The notes under the pieces were generated by a model. That model was not told where the DNA came from. It did not search any database and was given only the letters and a program-made list of their open reading frames with translations. From positions 310,001-374,000 of the forward strand of contig NZ_JARVCO010000010.1 in the NCBI RefSeq assembly GCF_034531395.1: DNA of 64,000 bases, written 5' to 3'. Within the stretch, counting starts at the first letter, position 1; every line of letters begins with the position of its first letter. Positions 31,573 through 40,016 of this stretch are shown one piece after another. Position numbers and translations under genes: made by a program. Origin of the DNA: Pontiella agarivorans (GTDB taxonomy: Bacteria > Verrucomicrobiota > Kiritimatiellia > Kiritimatiellales > Pontiellaceae).

Positions 31573-33228
31573 ATGAAAAAATCATGGCTGGTGGCTGTTG
31601 CCGCCGTGCTTACAGGCGGTGTGTCCGCCAAAACCGGGCGCGCTGACGCGGCGCTATCGAAACCTAACATCATCATCTTTTTTGCTGATGATATCAGCGC
31701 ACGCGAGTTTCCAAGCTATGGAAGTTCGGTCTGGACGGCGCCGGATTCTTCCGATACTTCGGATCTGAATTATCGTGCAAAGACCCCGGTGCTCGACAGG
31801 CTGGCTGAAGACGGGTGCATGATACGGACCTGCTGGGGGGCGACGTTGTGTAATCCGAGCCGCGCCATGATGATGAGCGGGCGCTATGCACACATCACGA
31901 AGTGGTGGAACAATGGCGACAAAGGGCGCGGTCCTGATGAAACGGGCAAGGTGGTGTATGACTGGCCGGTGTACGTGAGCTCACCGCTGCTGTTGGGGCA
32001 TGTTGCGCAGAAAGCGGGCTATGGCACCTATTGGTCGGGTAAGACCCAGATGTCGGGCCGCGAAGATCTTCATGGTTTTGACGAGGGATGTTTCACGCCG
32101 GGTAAATATATGGCGACGGATAATCCCTATACAGATTTCCGGCATGGCCTGATTGAAAAGGACGGTAAAAAAATACTGATTAATGCCGATACGGGAAAGC
32201 CGTGTGAGAGTTACTATCAAAACGGGTGGTACTGGGCTCCGCATGTGAGTCTGATGAATCATCCTTCGGCTCCGGGAAGGCAGGTCTGGTGGCCCAACAC
32301 GCCGGAGGCACAAAAGAAGTTTGGGCTGCATACTTTCGGACCGGATGTGGTGCTTGATTTCTGTTTTGATTTTATGGAACGCACGCATGCCGAGGGCAAA
32401 CCGTTCCTGATTTATCATACTTCCCACCTTGGGCACGATGCGTTCAATTGGCTCGATCCTGAGCATAAGCAATGGCCGAAGAGCAAGTGGCCCAATACTC
32501 CGATTGTAAAATGGGATGGCAAAAAATATACTCGTATTCCGCCGCGAATCACCGGGGATAACGGGGTATATGATACCCATGGAACGATAACGGGAGCGGG
32601 GATTCACAACCACGTTACCTATATTGATTATCAGCTTTGGCTCTATCAGCAGAAGCTTGAACAGATGGGTATTGCGGATAACACCGTGATTATCGTTGCC
32701 GCCGACAACGGCACCAGCGGATATGGAAAAGGAAATACGGATCGTCAGAAGGGCTGTCATGTTCCGCTGTTTATTTATGCACCGGGAATGAAAAAGCATG
32801 GGGAGCAGGATGTGCTGGCCAACCTGACCGACATTATGCCGACGGTCGCCGATCTGGTGGGTTTCGATATTCCTGATGACTATGAAGTGAATGGAAAAAG
32901 TCTGGTTCCGTTTCTGTTCACGAACAAAAGCGAGCATCGGAAATGGATCTACAGCTACCGCGGTTCAGAGCAGCTCATCCGCGGTAAAAATGTCATGAAA
33001 GACGGCCGCGGCAGGTGGTGGGATGTTTCATCCGAACCGGATGATCTGATCAGTTTTACGGAAATTAAGAACTGGGGACGTGTCGGTGAGGTATACCGCG
33101 AAGAGCATGCAATGCTGCAGGATATGCTGCCGAAGTTTGATCTCTACTTTGATGAACATGGAGCACCGGGCGTTGATGACAAGCCCAGTCCGAAAAATCT
33201 GAAGAAATATTTCAGAAAAGAAAAATAG
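31573..33228 (+). CDS. Secreted S1 family sulfatase
   Basis: 551 residues from ATG 31573, chosen because GGAG lies 6 bases upstream of it. Signal peptide MKKSWLVAVAAVLTGGVSA. The N-terminal metal site is PNIIIFFADD. The formylglycine motif is C93-N-P-S-R with the following MMMSGR, so the anaerobic- or FGE-type maturase should oxidise Cys93. VAADNGTSGYGKG near residue 378 is the second metal-site region. It hydrolyses a sulfate ester of a glycan or aryl substrate in the periplasm or outside. First of five sulfatases on this strand. A perfect palindrome occurs at 31709-31723, coding P-S-Y-G. Confidence 0.93.
   Translation: MKKSWLVAVAAVLTGGVSAKTGRADAALSKPNIIIFFADDISAREFPSYGSSVWTAPDSSDTSDLNYRAKTPVLDRLAEDGCMIRTCWGATLCNPSRAMMMSGRYAHITKWWNNGDKGRGPDETGKVVYDWPVYVSSPLLLGHVAQKAGYGTYWSGKTQMSGREDLHGFDEGCFTPGKYMATDNPYTDFRHGLIEKDGKKILINADTGKPCESYYQNGWYWAPHVSLMNHPSAPGRQVWWPNTPEAQKKFGLHTFGPDVVLDFCFDFMERTHAEGKPFLIYHTSHLGHDAFNWLDPEHKQWPKSKWPNTPIVKWDGKKYTRIPPRITGDNGVYDTHGTITGAGIHNHVTYIDYQLWLYQQKLEQMGIADNTVIIVAADNGTSGYGKGNTDRQKGCHVPLFIYAPGMKKHGEQDVLANLTDIMPTVADLVGFDIPDDYEVNGKSLVPFLFTNKSEHRKWIYSYRGSEQLIRGKNVMKDGRGRWWDVSSEPDDLISFTEIKNWGRVGEVYREEHAMLQDMLPKFDLYFDEHGAPGVDDKPSPKNLKKYFRKEK
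31709..31723. repeat. TTCCA-N5-TGGAA palindrome, copy in first sulfatase gene
   Basis: Spacer AGCTA, read CCA AGC TAT GGA. The spacer does not follow the R-N-C-N-Y trend of most copies, so this one could be coincidental. Confidence 0.6.
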
Positions 33229-33293
33229 GCTAAACCATCTGCCTGATGCGGCGTTGTCGGGCTGGAATAGAAGCTGATTGCGCCCGCTGACTT

Positions 33294-33338
33294 CTATTTC
33301 TTTTGGCTGATTGTGGAATGTGCTGTCCGGCGTATTCT
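33294..33338 (+). promoter_or_regulatory. Cluster promoter box, copy 2
   Basis: CTATTTCTTTTGGCTGATT at 33294-33312, then a non-conserved stretch, then CGGCGTATTCT with a TATTCT -10 at 33333-33338. The oxidoreductase starts 36 bp further on. Confidence 0.6.
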
Positions 33339-33373
33339 GTTTCCCGGCTGAAAAATTTTATACGGAGGTGGAT

Positions 33374-34711
33374 ATGAACTGGACGAGACGGGAAGGACTG
33401 TTTTCCGGGGCGGCACTTACTGCGGGATCACTGATTCCCGGACGGGTGCTGGGTGCAAATGAAAAGCTGAATTGCGGCATCATCGGTGCCGGTGGCATGG
33501 GCCGGATGTGTGTCGGTGCCTGCGGGAATCAGAATATTGTGGCGTTTGCGGACGTGGATTCGGTACGGGCTGCTCCCTCGTATGAAAAACATCCGACAGT
33601 CCCGGTGTATACCGATTTTCGAAAAATGCTAGATAAGCATTACAAAGAGCTGGATGTGGTGCTGGTATCTACTCCGGATCATACGCATTTCGCGGCAACA
33701 TTGGCGGCGATGGAACGCGGGCTGCATGTCTTCACTCAAAAACCGTTGACCCACGATATCTGGCAGGCGCGGACGCTGCAGAAAGCCGCACATAAATATG
33801 CGGTGAAAAATATTATGGGTAACCAGGGCCGCTGCTTTGACGGGATCCGTCAGATCAAAGAGTGGATTGATGCCGGACTGCTGGGGGATGTGGTTGAAGT
33901 GGAGGCCTGGACGGTGCGTCCGTATCCCGGCTGGGGAACCCCGACCGGGCCTTTTCCGCGTCCGCAACAGCCGGTTCCGGAAACGCTGGATTGGGATAAC
34001 TGGCAGGGGCCGGTTCCTCATCGGGATTATAACGAATGCTATCTGCCGAATAAATGGCGTGCGTGGTGGGATTACGGAAATTCAGCGATGGGCGATATCG
34101 GTTGTCATCTGCTGGATTCCGTTTACTGGGCCTGCGATTTGACGGGACCGGTTTCGGTCAAGGCTGAGGCGAAGGTTTTTCATGATCAGGTTACGGGTCC
34201 GAAAGGTATTGTGCAGTTCAACTATCCGGCCCGCGGAAAACATGTGCCTCTGACGGTTAAGTGGTATGAAGGCGGTCTGAAACCCGAAAGACCGGAAGAT
34301 TTTGATTACGGCTTGGAGCTTCCGAATGAAGGTATTCTGATTAAAGGGACCAAGCGCACGATCTATCATCCCGGTATCCGTGCGGAAAATCCGGTGATTC
34401 TGATGAGCCGGAAAGACTGGTACAGCTTCCGGAAAACCGAACTGCCGGAACCTACGATTCCGCGCCTGAAATCCAAGAGTCCGGTGACCGAGCTGTTCAA
34501 TGCGATTAAAGGCGGGCCGAAGGTTGGTTCCGACTTTGACTATGCTGTGCCACTGACGGAGCTGTGCTGTCTGGGCGGCATTGCCCGCCGTACCGGAAAA
34601 CAATGTGACTGGGATCCTGAAAGCATGACGTTCAGGGATGCTTCGCTCAATCGTTACGTCAAACAACCGGTTCGAAGAGGCTGGGATGCTGGTGTGGATC
34701 TTTGGACGTGA
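33374..34711 (+). CDS. Gfo/Idh/MocA oxidoreductase with Tat leader
   Basis: 445 residues from ATG 33374 behind GGAGGTG. The leader MNWTRREGLFSGAALTAGSL has a proper twin arginine (TRREGLFSG), indicating Tat export of a folded cofactor-bound enzyme. The Rossmann motif is CGIIGAGGMGRMCVGACG. The family motif is TQKPLTHDIWQ (EKP replaced by QKP, about residue 124). DYGNSAMGDIGCHLLDSVYW (about 234-253) is the active-site His region. A periplasmic sugar oxidoreductase, distinct from the one at 23466. It sits between sulfatase and DUF1080 genes. Confidence 0.91.
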   Translation: MNWTRREGLFSGAALTAGSLIPGRVLGANEKLNCGIIGAGGMGRMCVGACGNQNIVAFADVDSVRAAPSYEKHPTVPVYTDFRKMLDKHYKELDVVLVSTPDHTHFAATLAAMERGLHVFTQKPLTHDIWQARTLQKAAHKYAVKNIMGNQGRCFDGIRQIKEWIDAGLLGDVVEVEAWTVRPYPGWGTPTGPFPRPQQPVPETLDWDNWQGPVPHRDYNECYLPNKWRAWWDYGNSAMGDIGCHLLDSVYWACDLTGPVSVKAEAKVFHDQVTGPKGIVQFNYPARGKHVPLTVKWYEGGLKPERPEDFDYGLELPNEGILIKGTKRTIYHPGIRAENPVILMSRKDWYSFRKTELPEPTIPRLKSKSPVTELFNAIKGGPKVGSDFDYAVPLTELCCLGGIARRTGKQCDWDPESMTFRDASLNRYVKQPVRRGWDAGVDLWT

Positions 34712-34795
34712 TCGCTGAAGAGGCATCTGACTTGTTTCGGTGTGCGGGAAAGCAGGCGGAACAGCTATTCTACTTTTATACAAAAGGATTTGGTT

Positions 34796-35545
34796 ATGAA
34801 TAACCGATCAAGAATTCAATTAATGAGTCTTTTTGCGGCAACCGTCGCAGTATGTGCCGAAAAACCTATGCTTCCGAGTGGCTGGCGTATGCATGATAAT
34901 GAACGGCCGCAACCGGAAAAAGTGACTGCGGGAAAGACCGATTCCGATGCTCCATCGGATGCCATTATTCTGTTTGATGGAACGTCGATGAATGCCTGGG
35001 AGTCAAAGGATGGCGGTCCGGTAAAATGGACGCTTGAGAAGGGGTATATGGAAGTGGTTCCGAGGGCGGGGCATATTGTAACCAAACAGGCCTTTGGTGA
35101 TATTCAGCTTCATCTGGAATGGATGACTCCCCCGAAAAACGGAGCGAAACCGCACGGGCTGGGAAACAGCGGCGTTTTCCTGATGGACCGGTATGAAATC
35201 CAGATTCACGATTCGTGGGAAAATCCGGTTTATCCCGATGGAATGGCTGGCGCGGTGTATGGTCAGTTTCCGGCTTTGGTGAACGCCTCGAAGGCTCCTG
35301 GCGAATGGCAGAGCTTTGATATCGTTTTTAAAGCCCCGGTCTTTAAAGAAGACAAATTGGTGTCGCCGGCCAAAGTGACGGTATTTCAAAACGGCGTGCT
35401 GATTCAGAATCACACAGAGCCTTACGGCCCGAACGCTTTTACGAAACCGCCATCCTATAAACCGCATGCCGAAAAAATGCCGCTTCGCCTGCAGGATCAT
35501 GGACAGAAGGTCCGCTTTCGGAATATCTGGGTGAGAGAGCTGTAA
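34796..35545 (+). CDS. DUF1080 / 3-keto-disaccharide hydrolase-like protein
   Basis: 249 residues from ATG 34796, behind AAAGGA. Short signal peptide (LMSLFAATVAVCA). The DUF1080 lectin-like beta-sandwich is recognisable: IILFDGTSMNAWESKDGGPVKWTLEKG (residues about 57-83), then LHLEWMTPPKN, GNSGVFLMDRYEIQIHDSW (about 123-141) and a terminal PLRLQDHGQKVRFRNIWVREL. Members have been shown to hydrolyse 3-keto-disaccharides; this fits the neighbouring Tat-exported oxidoreductase, which could create the keto group. The assignment to that reaction is by context. Confidence 0.85.
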   Translation: MNNRSRIQLMSLFAATVAVCAEKPMLPSGWRMHDNERPQPEKVTAGKTDSDAPSDAIILFDGTSMNAWESKDGGPVKWTLEKGYMEVVPRAGHIVTKQAFGDIQLHLEWMTPPKNGAKPHGLGNSGVFLMDRYEIQIHDSWENPVYPDGMAGAVYGQFPALVNASKAPGEWQSFDIVFKAPVFKEDKLVSPAKVTVFQNGVLIQNHTEPYGPNAFTKPPSYKPHAEKMPLRLQDHGQKVRFRNIWVREL

Positions 35546-35658
35546 ACCCACGTCTGTGTCTTTTTATGCACCGGACTGCGGATATTAAAACGCCGTGCGA
35601 AAAACGTATTGCGTTAAAGATGAATGAGTAGTTGTTGCTTAATTTTATGGAGAGAAAT

Positions 35659-36870
35659 ATGAAATTGAAACCCATGGTAATCAGTTTGATTTTTATGTTC
35701 GGTACGGGGTCACTTTTTGCGCAGAAGCCTTACTCGCATGATCCCTTGACCACGGAAGAGTTGCGGGTGCGGGACGGTCTGCCGAATTTTTTTCAGAAAC
35801 TCAAAGCCGGAGAGAAAGTAAAGGTCGGCTATATCGGCGGCAGTATTACGAACGGCGGAATGTGGAGAAACAAACTGCTGGACTGGCTGAAAAGTGAATA
35901 CCCGAATGCTGAGATCAGTCAGGTCAATGCGGCAATGGGGGGAACCGGACCGGATTTCGGGGCGTGTCGTATCGGGGAGCATCTGCTGGTCCATCATCCG
36001 GATATTGTGTTTATCGAGTATCGGGTAAACAACGGCGGAGCGTATCAGGGCCGTGCCCTTGAAGGATTGATTCCCCAGATCTGGAGAATGGATCCGAATA
36101 CCGATATTTGTATCGTATACACCATCGCCAGAGGAATGATTCCGGATATTCAGCAGGGCAAGCAAAGCAACGCCGGAAAATCCATGGAACCGGTTGCCAA
36201 TCATTATGGAATTACCTCCATCGAGTTCGGCCTCGAAGTGGTAAAACAGATGAACGAAGGCCGGCTGATCTTTCAGGGTAAAAAGCCGAAGGATGGGAAA
36301 ATCCTGTTCTCCAAAGACGGCACGCATCCGATTGAGGCGGGACATGACATCTATCGTGATGTACTCGTCCGGTCTCTGAAAAAGATCGAAAGCCACGGCA
36401 CGCCCGGGCCCCATATTATTCCGCCGCCGTTAAAGGAGAAAACGTTTTCAAATGCGTGCATGCTGCCGATAACAGCTGCTGAATTCAGCGGAGCGTGGAA
36501 GCCGGTGGACCTGAGTGAGTACGTTGATATCCATGCGGATCTGACCGATAAGAACGATGGTGTGAGGCCTCAGTTTGGAGCCGCGGTTGAAACCGATCGG
36601 ATCGGGGATTCGTTCACTTTGAACTGGAACGGGTTCATGCTGGGCTTCACGGGTGTGCTGGATGCAAAGGGGTCGGTGTTGCTGGAAGTGACCACCGATA
36701 ACGGCAAGCCGCAAATCGTTGATCTGGCATCCCGATCAGGTAAACAGCAGTCTAAATATATCTTCACCAAAGAAATTGAATCCGGTTCGCATGTCACAAC
36801 GGTAAAAGTCATCCAGTTGGGGGAAGGGAAGTTCTGCCGGCTCGGCCAGTTTCTGATTGTTGCTGATTAA
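35659..36870 (+). CDS. Secreted SGNH/GDSL-type esterase
   Basis: 403 residues from ATG 35659 behind GGAGAG. Signal peptide ends LFAQ. The catalytic Ser is in VGYIGGSITNGGMWRNKL (about residues 48-65), the oxyanion Gly in NAAMGGTGPDFG, the Asn in EYRVNNGG, and the Asp/His pair in SKDGTHPIEAGH (about 222-233). The last 150 residues form an extra beta-rich domain. Probably removes acyl or acetyl groups from the polysaccharide, extracellular or periplasmic. Confidence 0.85.
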   Translation: MKLKPMVISLIFMFGTGSLFAQKPYSHDPLTTEELRVRDGLPNFFQKLKAGEKVKVGYIGGSITNGGMWRNKLLDWLKSEYPNAEISQVNAAMGGTGPDFGACRIGEHLLVHHPDIVFIEYRVNNGGAYQGRALEGLIPQIWRMDPNTDICIVYTIARGMIPDIQQGKQSNAGKSMEPVANHYGITSIEFGLEVVKQMNEGRLIFQGKKPKDGKILFSKDGTHPIEAGHDIYRDVLVRSLKKIESHGTPGPHIIPPPLKEKTFSNACMLPITAAEFSGAWKPVDLSEYVDIHADLTDKNDGVRPQFGAAVETDRIGDSFTLNWNGFMLGFTGVLDAKGSVLLEVTTDNGKPQIVDLASRSGKQQSKYIFTKEIESGSHVTTVKVIQLGEGKFCRLGQFLIVAD

Positions 36871-36899
36871 ATCACGACCGCCTGTTCATGGAGCATGTG

Positions 36900-36968
36900 A
36901 TGAAAAAATCATTTCCGAAAATCGTACTCATGGCATCGGCTGAAAAACTGTGGAGCGAATGGAAATGA
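36900..36968 (+). CDS. Possible 22-residue leader peptide overlapping sulfatase start
   Basis: An ATG with GGAG 6 bases upstream opens a 22-codon frame, MKKSFPKIVLMASAEKLWSE and two more codons, whose TGA overlaps the ATG of the next gene (ATGA at 36965-36968). This arrangement would couple translation of the sulfatase to the short peptide. The frame may also be chance; there is no homology to judge by. Confidence 0.35.
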   Translation: MKKSFPKIVLMASAEKLWSEWK

Positions 36969-38410
36969 TGCGGAGCGTTGCCGGTAAAATGATTCCTTTG
37001 CTGAGGATCTTCTTTTTTGGGGCTTTATCGGTTGCAGCACAGGTGCATAAACCCAATGTGCTACTGCTCTGTGTGGATGATTTGCGTATGGATGGGGATT
37101 CCATCGGCATGAGCTTTGCGATTACGCCGAATATGGATCGGCTGGCTGCGCAGGGCCGGACATTTAATCGTCATTTCGCTAATGCGCCCACTTGCGGGGC
37201 ATCTCGCTATACCATGCTGACGGGGCGGTACGGCGCGACAGGAAATCATGCGCTATGGGCGCGGTCGAAGAAAATGGCTAAGGGCGATGAAGTGGTACCG
37301 CCGAGTATGCCGGAATGGTTTCGGATAAATGGATATACAGCGGTATCGATTGGCAAAGTATCGCATACCCCCGGCGGGCTGGGCGGTAAGGAATTTAATG
37401 ATCCGAATATAATCGAAATGCCCCGAGCCTGGGATGAGGTGATAATGCCGGTTGGCCCATGGCTGACCCCCAAGGGCGCAATGCATGGATTGGCTCATGG
37501 GGCGACGCATAAATTGGTTAAAGGATCATTGCATGTCTTTGAAGCAGTGGAAGGACCGGATGATATCTATCACGATGGCCTCATTACCGATGATGCGCTG
37601 CAGAAGCTGGATGACTTGGCATCTGATTCAGAAAAACCGTTCTTTCTGGCCGTTGGTCTGATTAAGCCGCACCTGCCGTTTGGAGCGCCAAAAAAATATT
37701 TGGATTTATATGAAGGGGTTGAACTCCCGCCGATCGCGCATCCGGAAAAGCCGGAGGGGTTGTCGACGTGGTATGAGTCGGACGAATTCATGCGGTATGA
37801 CCGGTGGGACAGAGATCCCCGAACCGATCCTGATTTTGCCGACGACGTCCGGCGTCATTATGCGGCCTGCGTAAGCTATGCCGATGCACAGATTGGTCGC
37901 CTGGTCGCAAAGCTGAAAGAAACCGGTGCCGATAAAAATACGGTGATCGTGGTGTGGGGCGATCACGGCTGGAATCTCGGTGAACATCATATCTGGGGTA
38001 AGCACAACCTCTTTGACGAAGGACTTCATTCTCCGCTGATCGTCGTAAGCCCTGAAGTGAAAGAGCCCGGAAAACCATCCAACGCGATTGTAGAAACACT
38101 GGATCTATTTCCGACGGTCTGCGAACTGGCGGGGCTCGAGATTCCCGGCTTTGTTGAAGGAGCCTCGTTGGTGCCGCAACTGATGGATCCGGACATAAAG
38201 GGACGCTCGGCGATTGCCTATTGGCGGGAGGTCCAGAGCATTCGTACGAAGCGGTACCGTCTGGTGCTTCACCCAGACGGCCAGAAGGAACTGTACGATC
38301 ACCATTCTGCGGAAAAAGAGACCCGTAACGTTGTGTCGCAATACCCCGAAGTTGCTGTGGACCTTGAAAAAAAGCTGAAAACCCGACTGCCTGAGAGGCG
38401 TTGGTGGTAA
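36965..38410 (+). CDS. Secreted S1 sulfatase, iduronate-2-sulfatase-like
   Basis: About 481 residues. ATGs at 36959, 36965 and 36968 are all possible; 36965 is favoured by the ATGA overlap with a short upstream frame. Signal peptide LLRIFFFGALSVAAQ. The metal site is PNVLLLCVDDLRMDGD. The modification motif is C77-G-A-S-R followed by YTMLTGR: C-x-A-S-R, the alanine form seen in the iduronate-2-sulfatase-like S1 subfamily. GDHGWNLGEHHIWGKHNLFDEG (near residue 340) is also typical for that clade. Catalyses hydrolysis of a sulfate ester on a uronic- or hexose-type sugar; substrate not provable. Confidence 0.92.
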   Translation: MMRSVAGKMIPLLRIFFFGALSVAAQVHKPNVLLLCVDDLRMDGDSIGMSFAITPNMDRLAAQGRTFNRHFANAPTCGASRYTMLTGRYGATGNHALWARSKKMAKGDEVVPPSMPEWFRINGYTAVSIGKVSHTPGGLGGKEFNDPNIIEMPRAWDEVIMPVGPWLTPKGAMHGLAHGATHKLVKGSLHVFEAVEGPDDIYHDGLITDDALQKLDDLASDSEKPFFLAVGLIKPHLPFGAPKKYLDLYEGVELPPIAHPEKPEGLSTWYESDEFMRYDRWDRDPRTDPDFADDVRRHYAACVSYADAQIGRLVAKLKETGADKNTVIVVWGDHGWNLGEHHIWGKHNLFDEGLHSPLIVVSPEVKEPGKPSNAIVETLDLFPTVCELAGLEIPGFVEGASLVPQLMDPDIKGRSAIAYWREVQSIRTKRYRLVLHPDGQKELYDHHSAEKETRNVVSQYPEVAVDLEKKLKTRLPERRWW

Positions 38411-38446
38411 AAGACGCAATATTGAAACTGTGGAATTGTGATGATT

Positions 38447-38491
38447 CTATTTCTTTTGGCTGATTACTGGGCACGATCTTCGGCGTATTCT
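38447..38491 (+). promoter_or_regulatory. Cluster promoter box, copy 3
   Basis: CTATTTCTTTTGGCTGATT at 38447-38465 and CGGCGTATTCT ending at 38491, with the same 24-base distance between TTGGCT and TATTCT as at 33294. The sulfatase starts 44 bp downstream. Confidence 0.6.
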
Positions 38492-38534
38492 ATTCGAAAA
38501 TGAGAAAATGGATTTTTCGAGGATGGAGAACAGA

Positions 38535-39962
38535 ATGAAGATAACCCAGGTAAAGAACTTAATGGCTGTGTTGGTACTGTCTAGCCTCACCTTGAGTGTA
38601 ATGGCCGCCCCGAAAAACTTTGTCATCATTCTGGCGGATGATCAGGGCTATGAAGATCTGAGCTGTTTCGGATCAAAACGGATTGAATCGCCGAATATAG
38701 ATCAGCTGGCCCGTGAAGGGATGCGGATGACGCAGTTTTATACGGCGTCGTCGGTCTGCACGCCGTCACGGGCCGGTCTGCTGACCGGCCGGATGCCGAA
38801 GCGGGCCGGAGTGCCGCGGGTGCTCTCGCCATTTCGCGGTTCGGAAGGTATGCCGCCTTCGGAGATTACGCTGGCGGAACTGCTGAAAGAAAAAGGATAC
38901 ACTACCGGAATTATCGGGAAATGGCATTTGGGGCATATGCAGAAATACCTGCCGTTGAATCAGGGGTTTGATTCGTGGTTTGGGCTTCCATACAGCAATG
39001 ACATGACGATTGCGGCCGAGCTTAAATTTTCGCCGAATTTGAAACTGAATAACGGCTATACGCAGGAAATGCTGCAAAACGATCTGAAGCTGTATCTGAA
39101 AAAATATCAGGAATATAAAGGCACCATGCCGCTGATGCGCGGTCATGAAGTGATTGAATATCCGGTTGATCAGACGCAACTGACCAAGCGGTATACCGAA
39201 GAAGCGGTGCAGTTTATTCATGAAAATAAAGAAAAGCCGTTTTTCCTTTATTTGGCGCATTCCATGCCGCATCGACCGATATATACATCGGAGCCGTTTA
39301 AAGGCAGCGGGGCGGATTTATACAGCGACTGCATTCAGGAGATTGACTGGAGTGTCGGTGAAGTCATTAAAGCGCTGAAGGAGACGGGACTGGATAAAGA
39401 GACCTTCGTGATTTATACGTCGGACAACGGGCCGGCCGGAATGGGCGGTCCCGAGGCCGGTTCGGCGGGACCGCTGCGGGGCAAAAAGTTCCAGACGTTT
39501 GAAGGCGGGCTGCGGGTGCCGACGGTGATCTGGGCTCCCGGAGAGGTTCCGGCCGGTATGGTGTGTGATGAAATGGTATCGACTTTGGACCTTTTCCCGA
39601 CGCTTGCCGCATATGCCGGTGCCGCGCTTCCGAAAGACCGCATTTACGACGGATATGATGTCCGCAGATTGCTGTCGGGAGAAACCACGAAATCGCCACG
39701 TCATGAAATCTATTATTATGAAGCCAACCTGCCGGATATGGACGGTATTCGCGTGGGTGACTGGAAGTTTCTCTACAAAGGTGATCGGGACCTGTCGAAA
39801 TTCAGAAAAAATATGAAGCCGCGCAATTTTAAACCGATGCTTTTTAATCTGAAGGATGATCCGGCGGAGAGGAACAATCTCTACAGCGCATATCCCGAAA
39901 AAGTGGAAGAACTGAAAAAACAGATGGATGCATTCGACGCCACGATCCAGCCGTCGTCGTAG
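38535..39962 (+). CDS. Secreted S1 sulfatase, arylsulfatase A-like
   Basis: 475 residues from ATG 38535 behind GGAG. Signal peptide VLVLSSLTLSVMAA. The metal site is NFVIILADDQGYEDLSCFGS. The modification motif is C75-T-P-S-R followed by AGLLTGR, the canonical form. TSDNGPAGMGGPEAGSAGPL near residue 296 and the GLRVPTVIWAPG segment are standard for arylsulfatase A-like S1 enzymes. It has its own promoter box (copy 3). It lies 124 bp downstream of the previous sulfatase and 54 bp before the next. Confidence 0.93.
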   Translation: MKITQVKNLMAVLVLSSLTLSVMAAPKNFVIILADDQGYEDLSCFGSKRIESPNIDQLAREGMRMTQFYTASSVCTPSRAGLLTGRMPKRAGVPRVLSPFRGSEGMPPSEITLAELLKEKGYTTGIIGKWHLGHMQKYLPLNQGFDSWFGLPYSNDMTIAAELKFSPNLKLNNGYTQEMLQNDLKLYLKKYQEYKGTMPLMRGHEVIEYPVDQTQLTKRYTEEAVQFIHENKEKPFFLYLAHSMPHRPIYTSEPFKGSGADLYSDCIQEIDWSVGEVIKALKETGLDKETFVIYTSDNGPAGMGGPEAGSAGPLRGKKFQTFEGGLRVPTVIWAPGEVPAGMVCDEMVSTLDLFPTLAAYAGAALPKDRIYDGYDVRRLLSGETTKSPRHEIYYYEANLPDMDGIRVGDWKFLYKGDRDLSKFRKNMKPRNFKPMLFNLKDDPAERNNLYSAYPEKVEELKKQMDAFDATIQPSS

Positions 39963-40016
39963 GTGCATTCCCGATGCCGTTCCGGTAAAGGTGAAATGGT
40001 TCAGAGGCATGAATTG

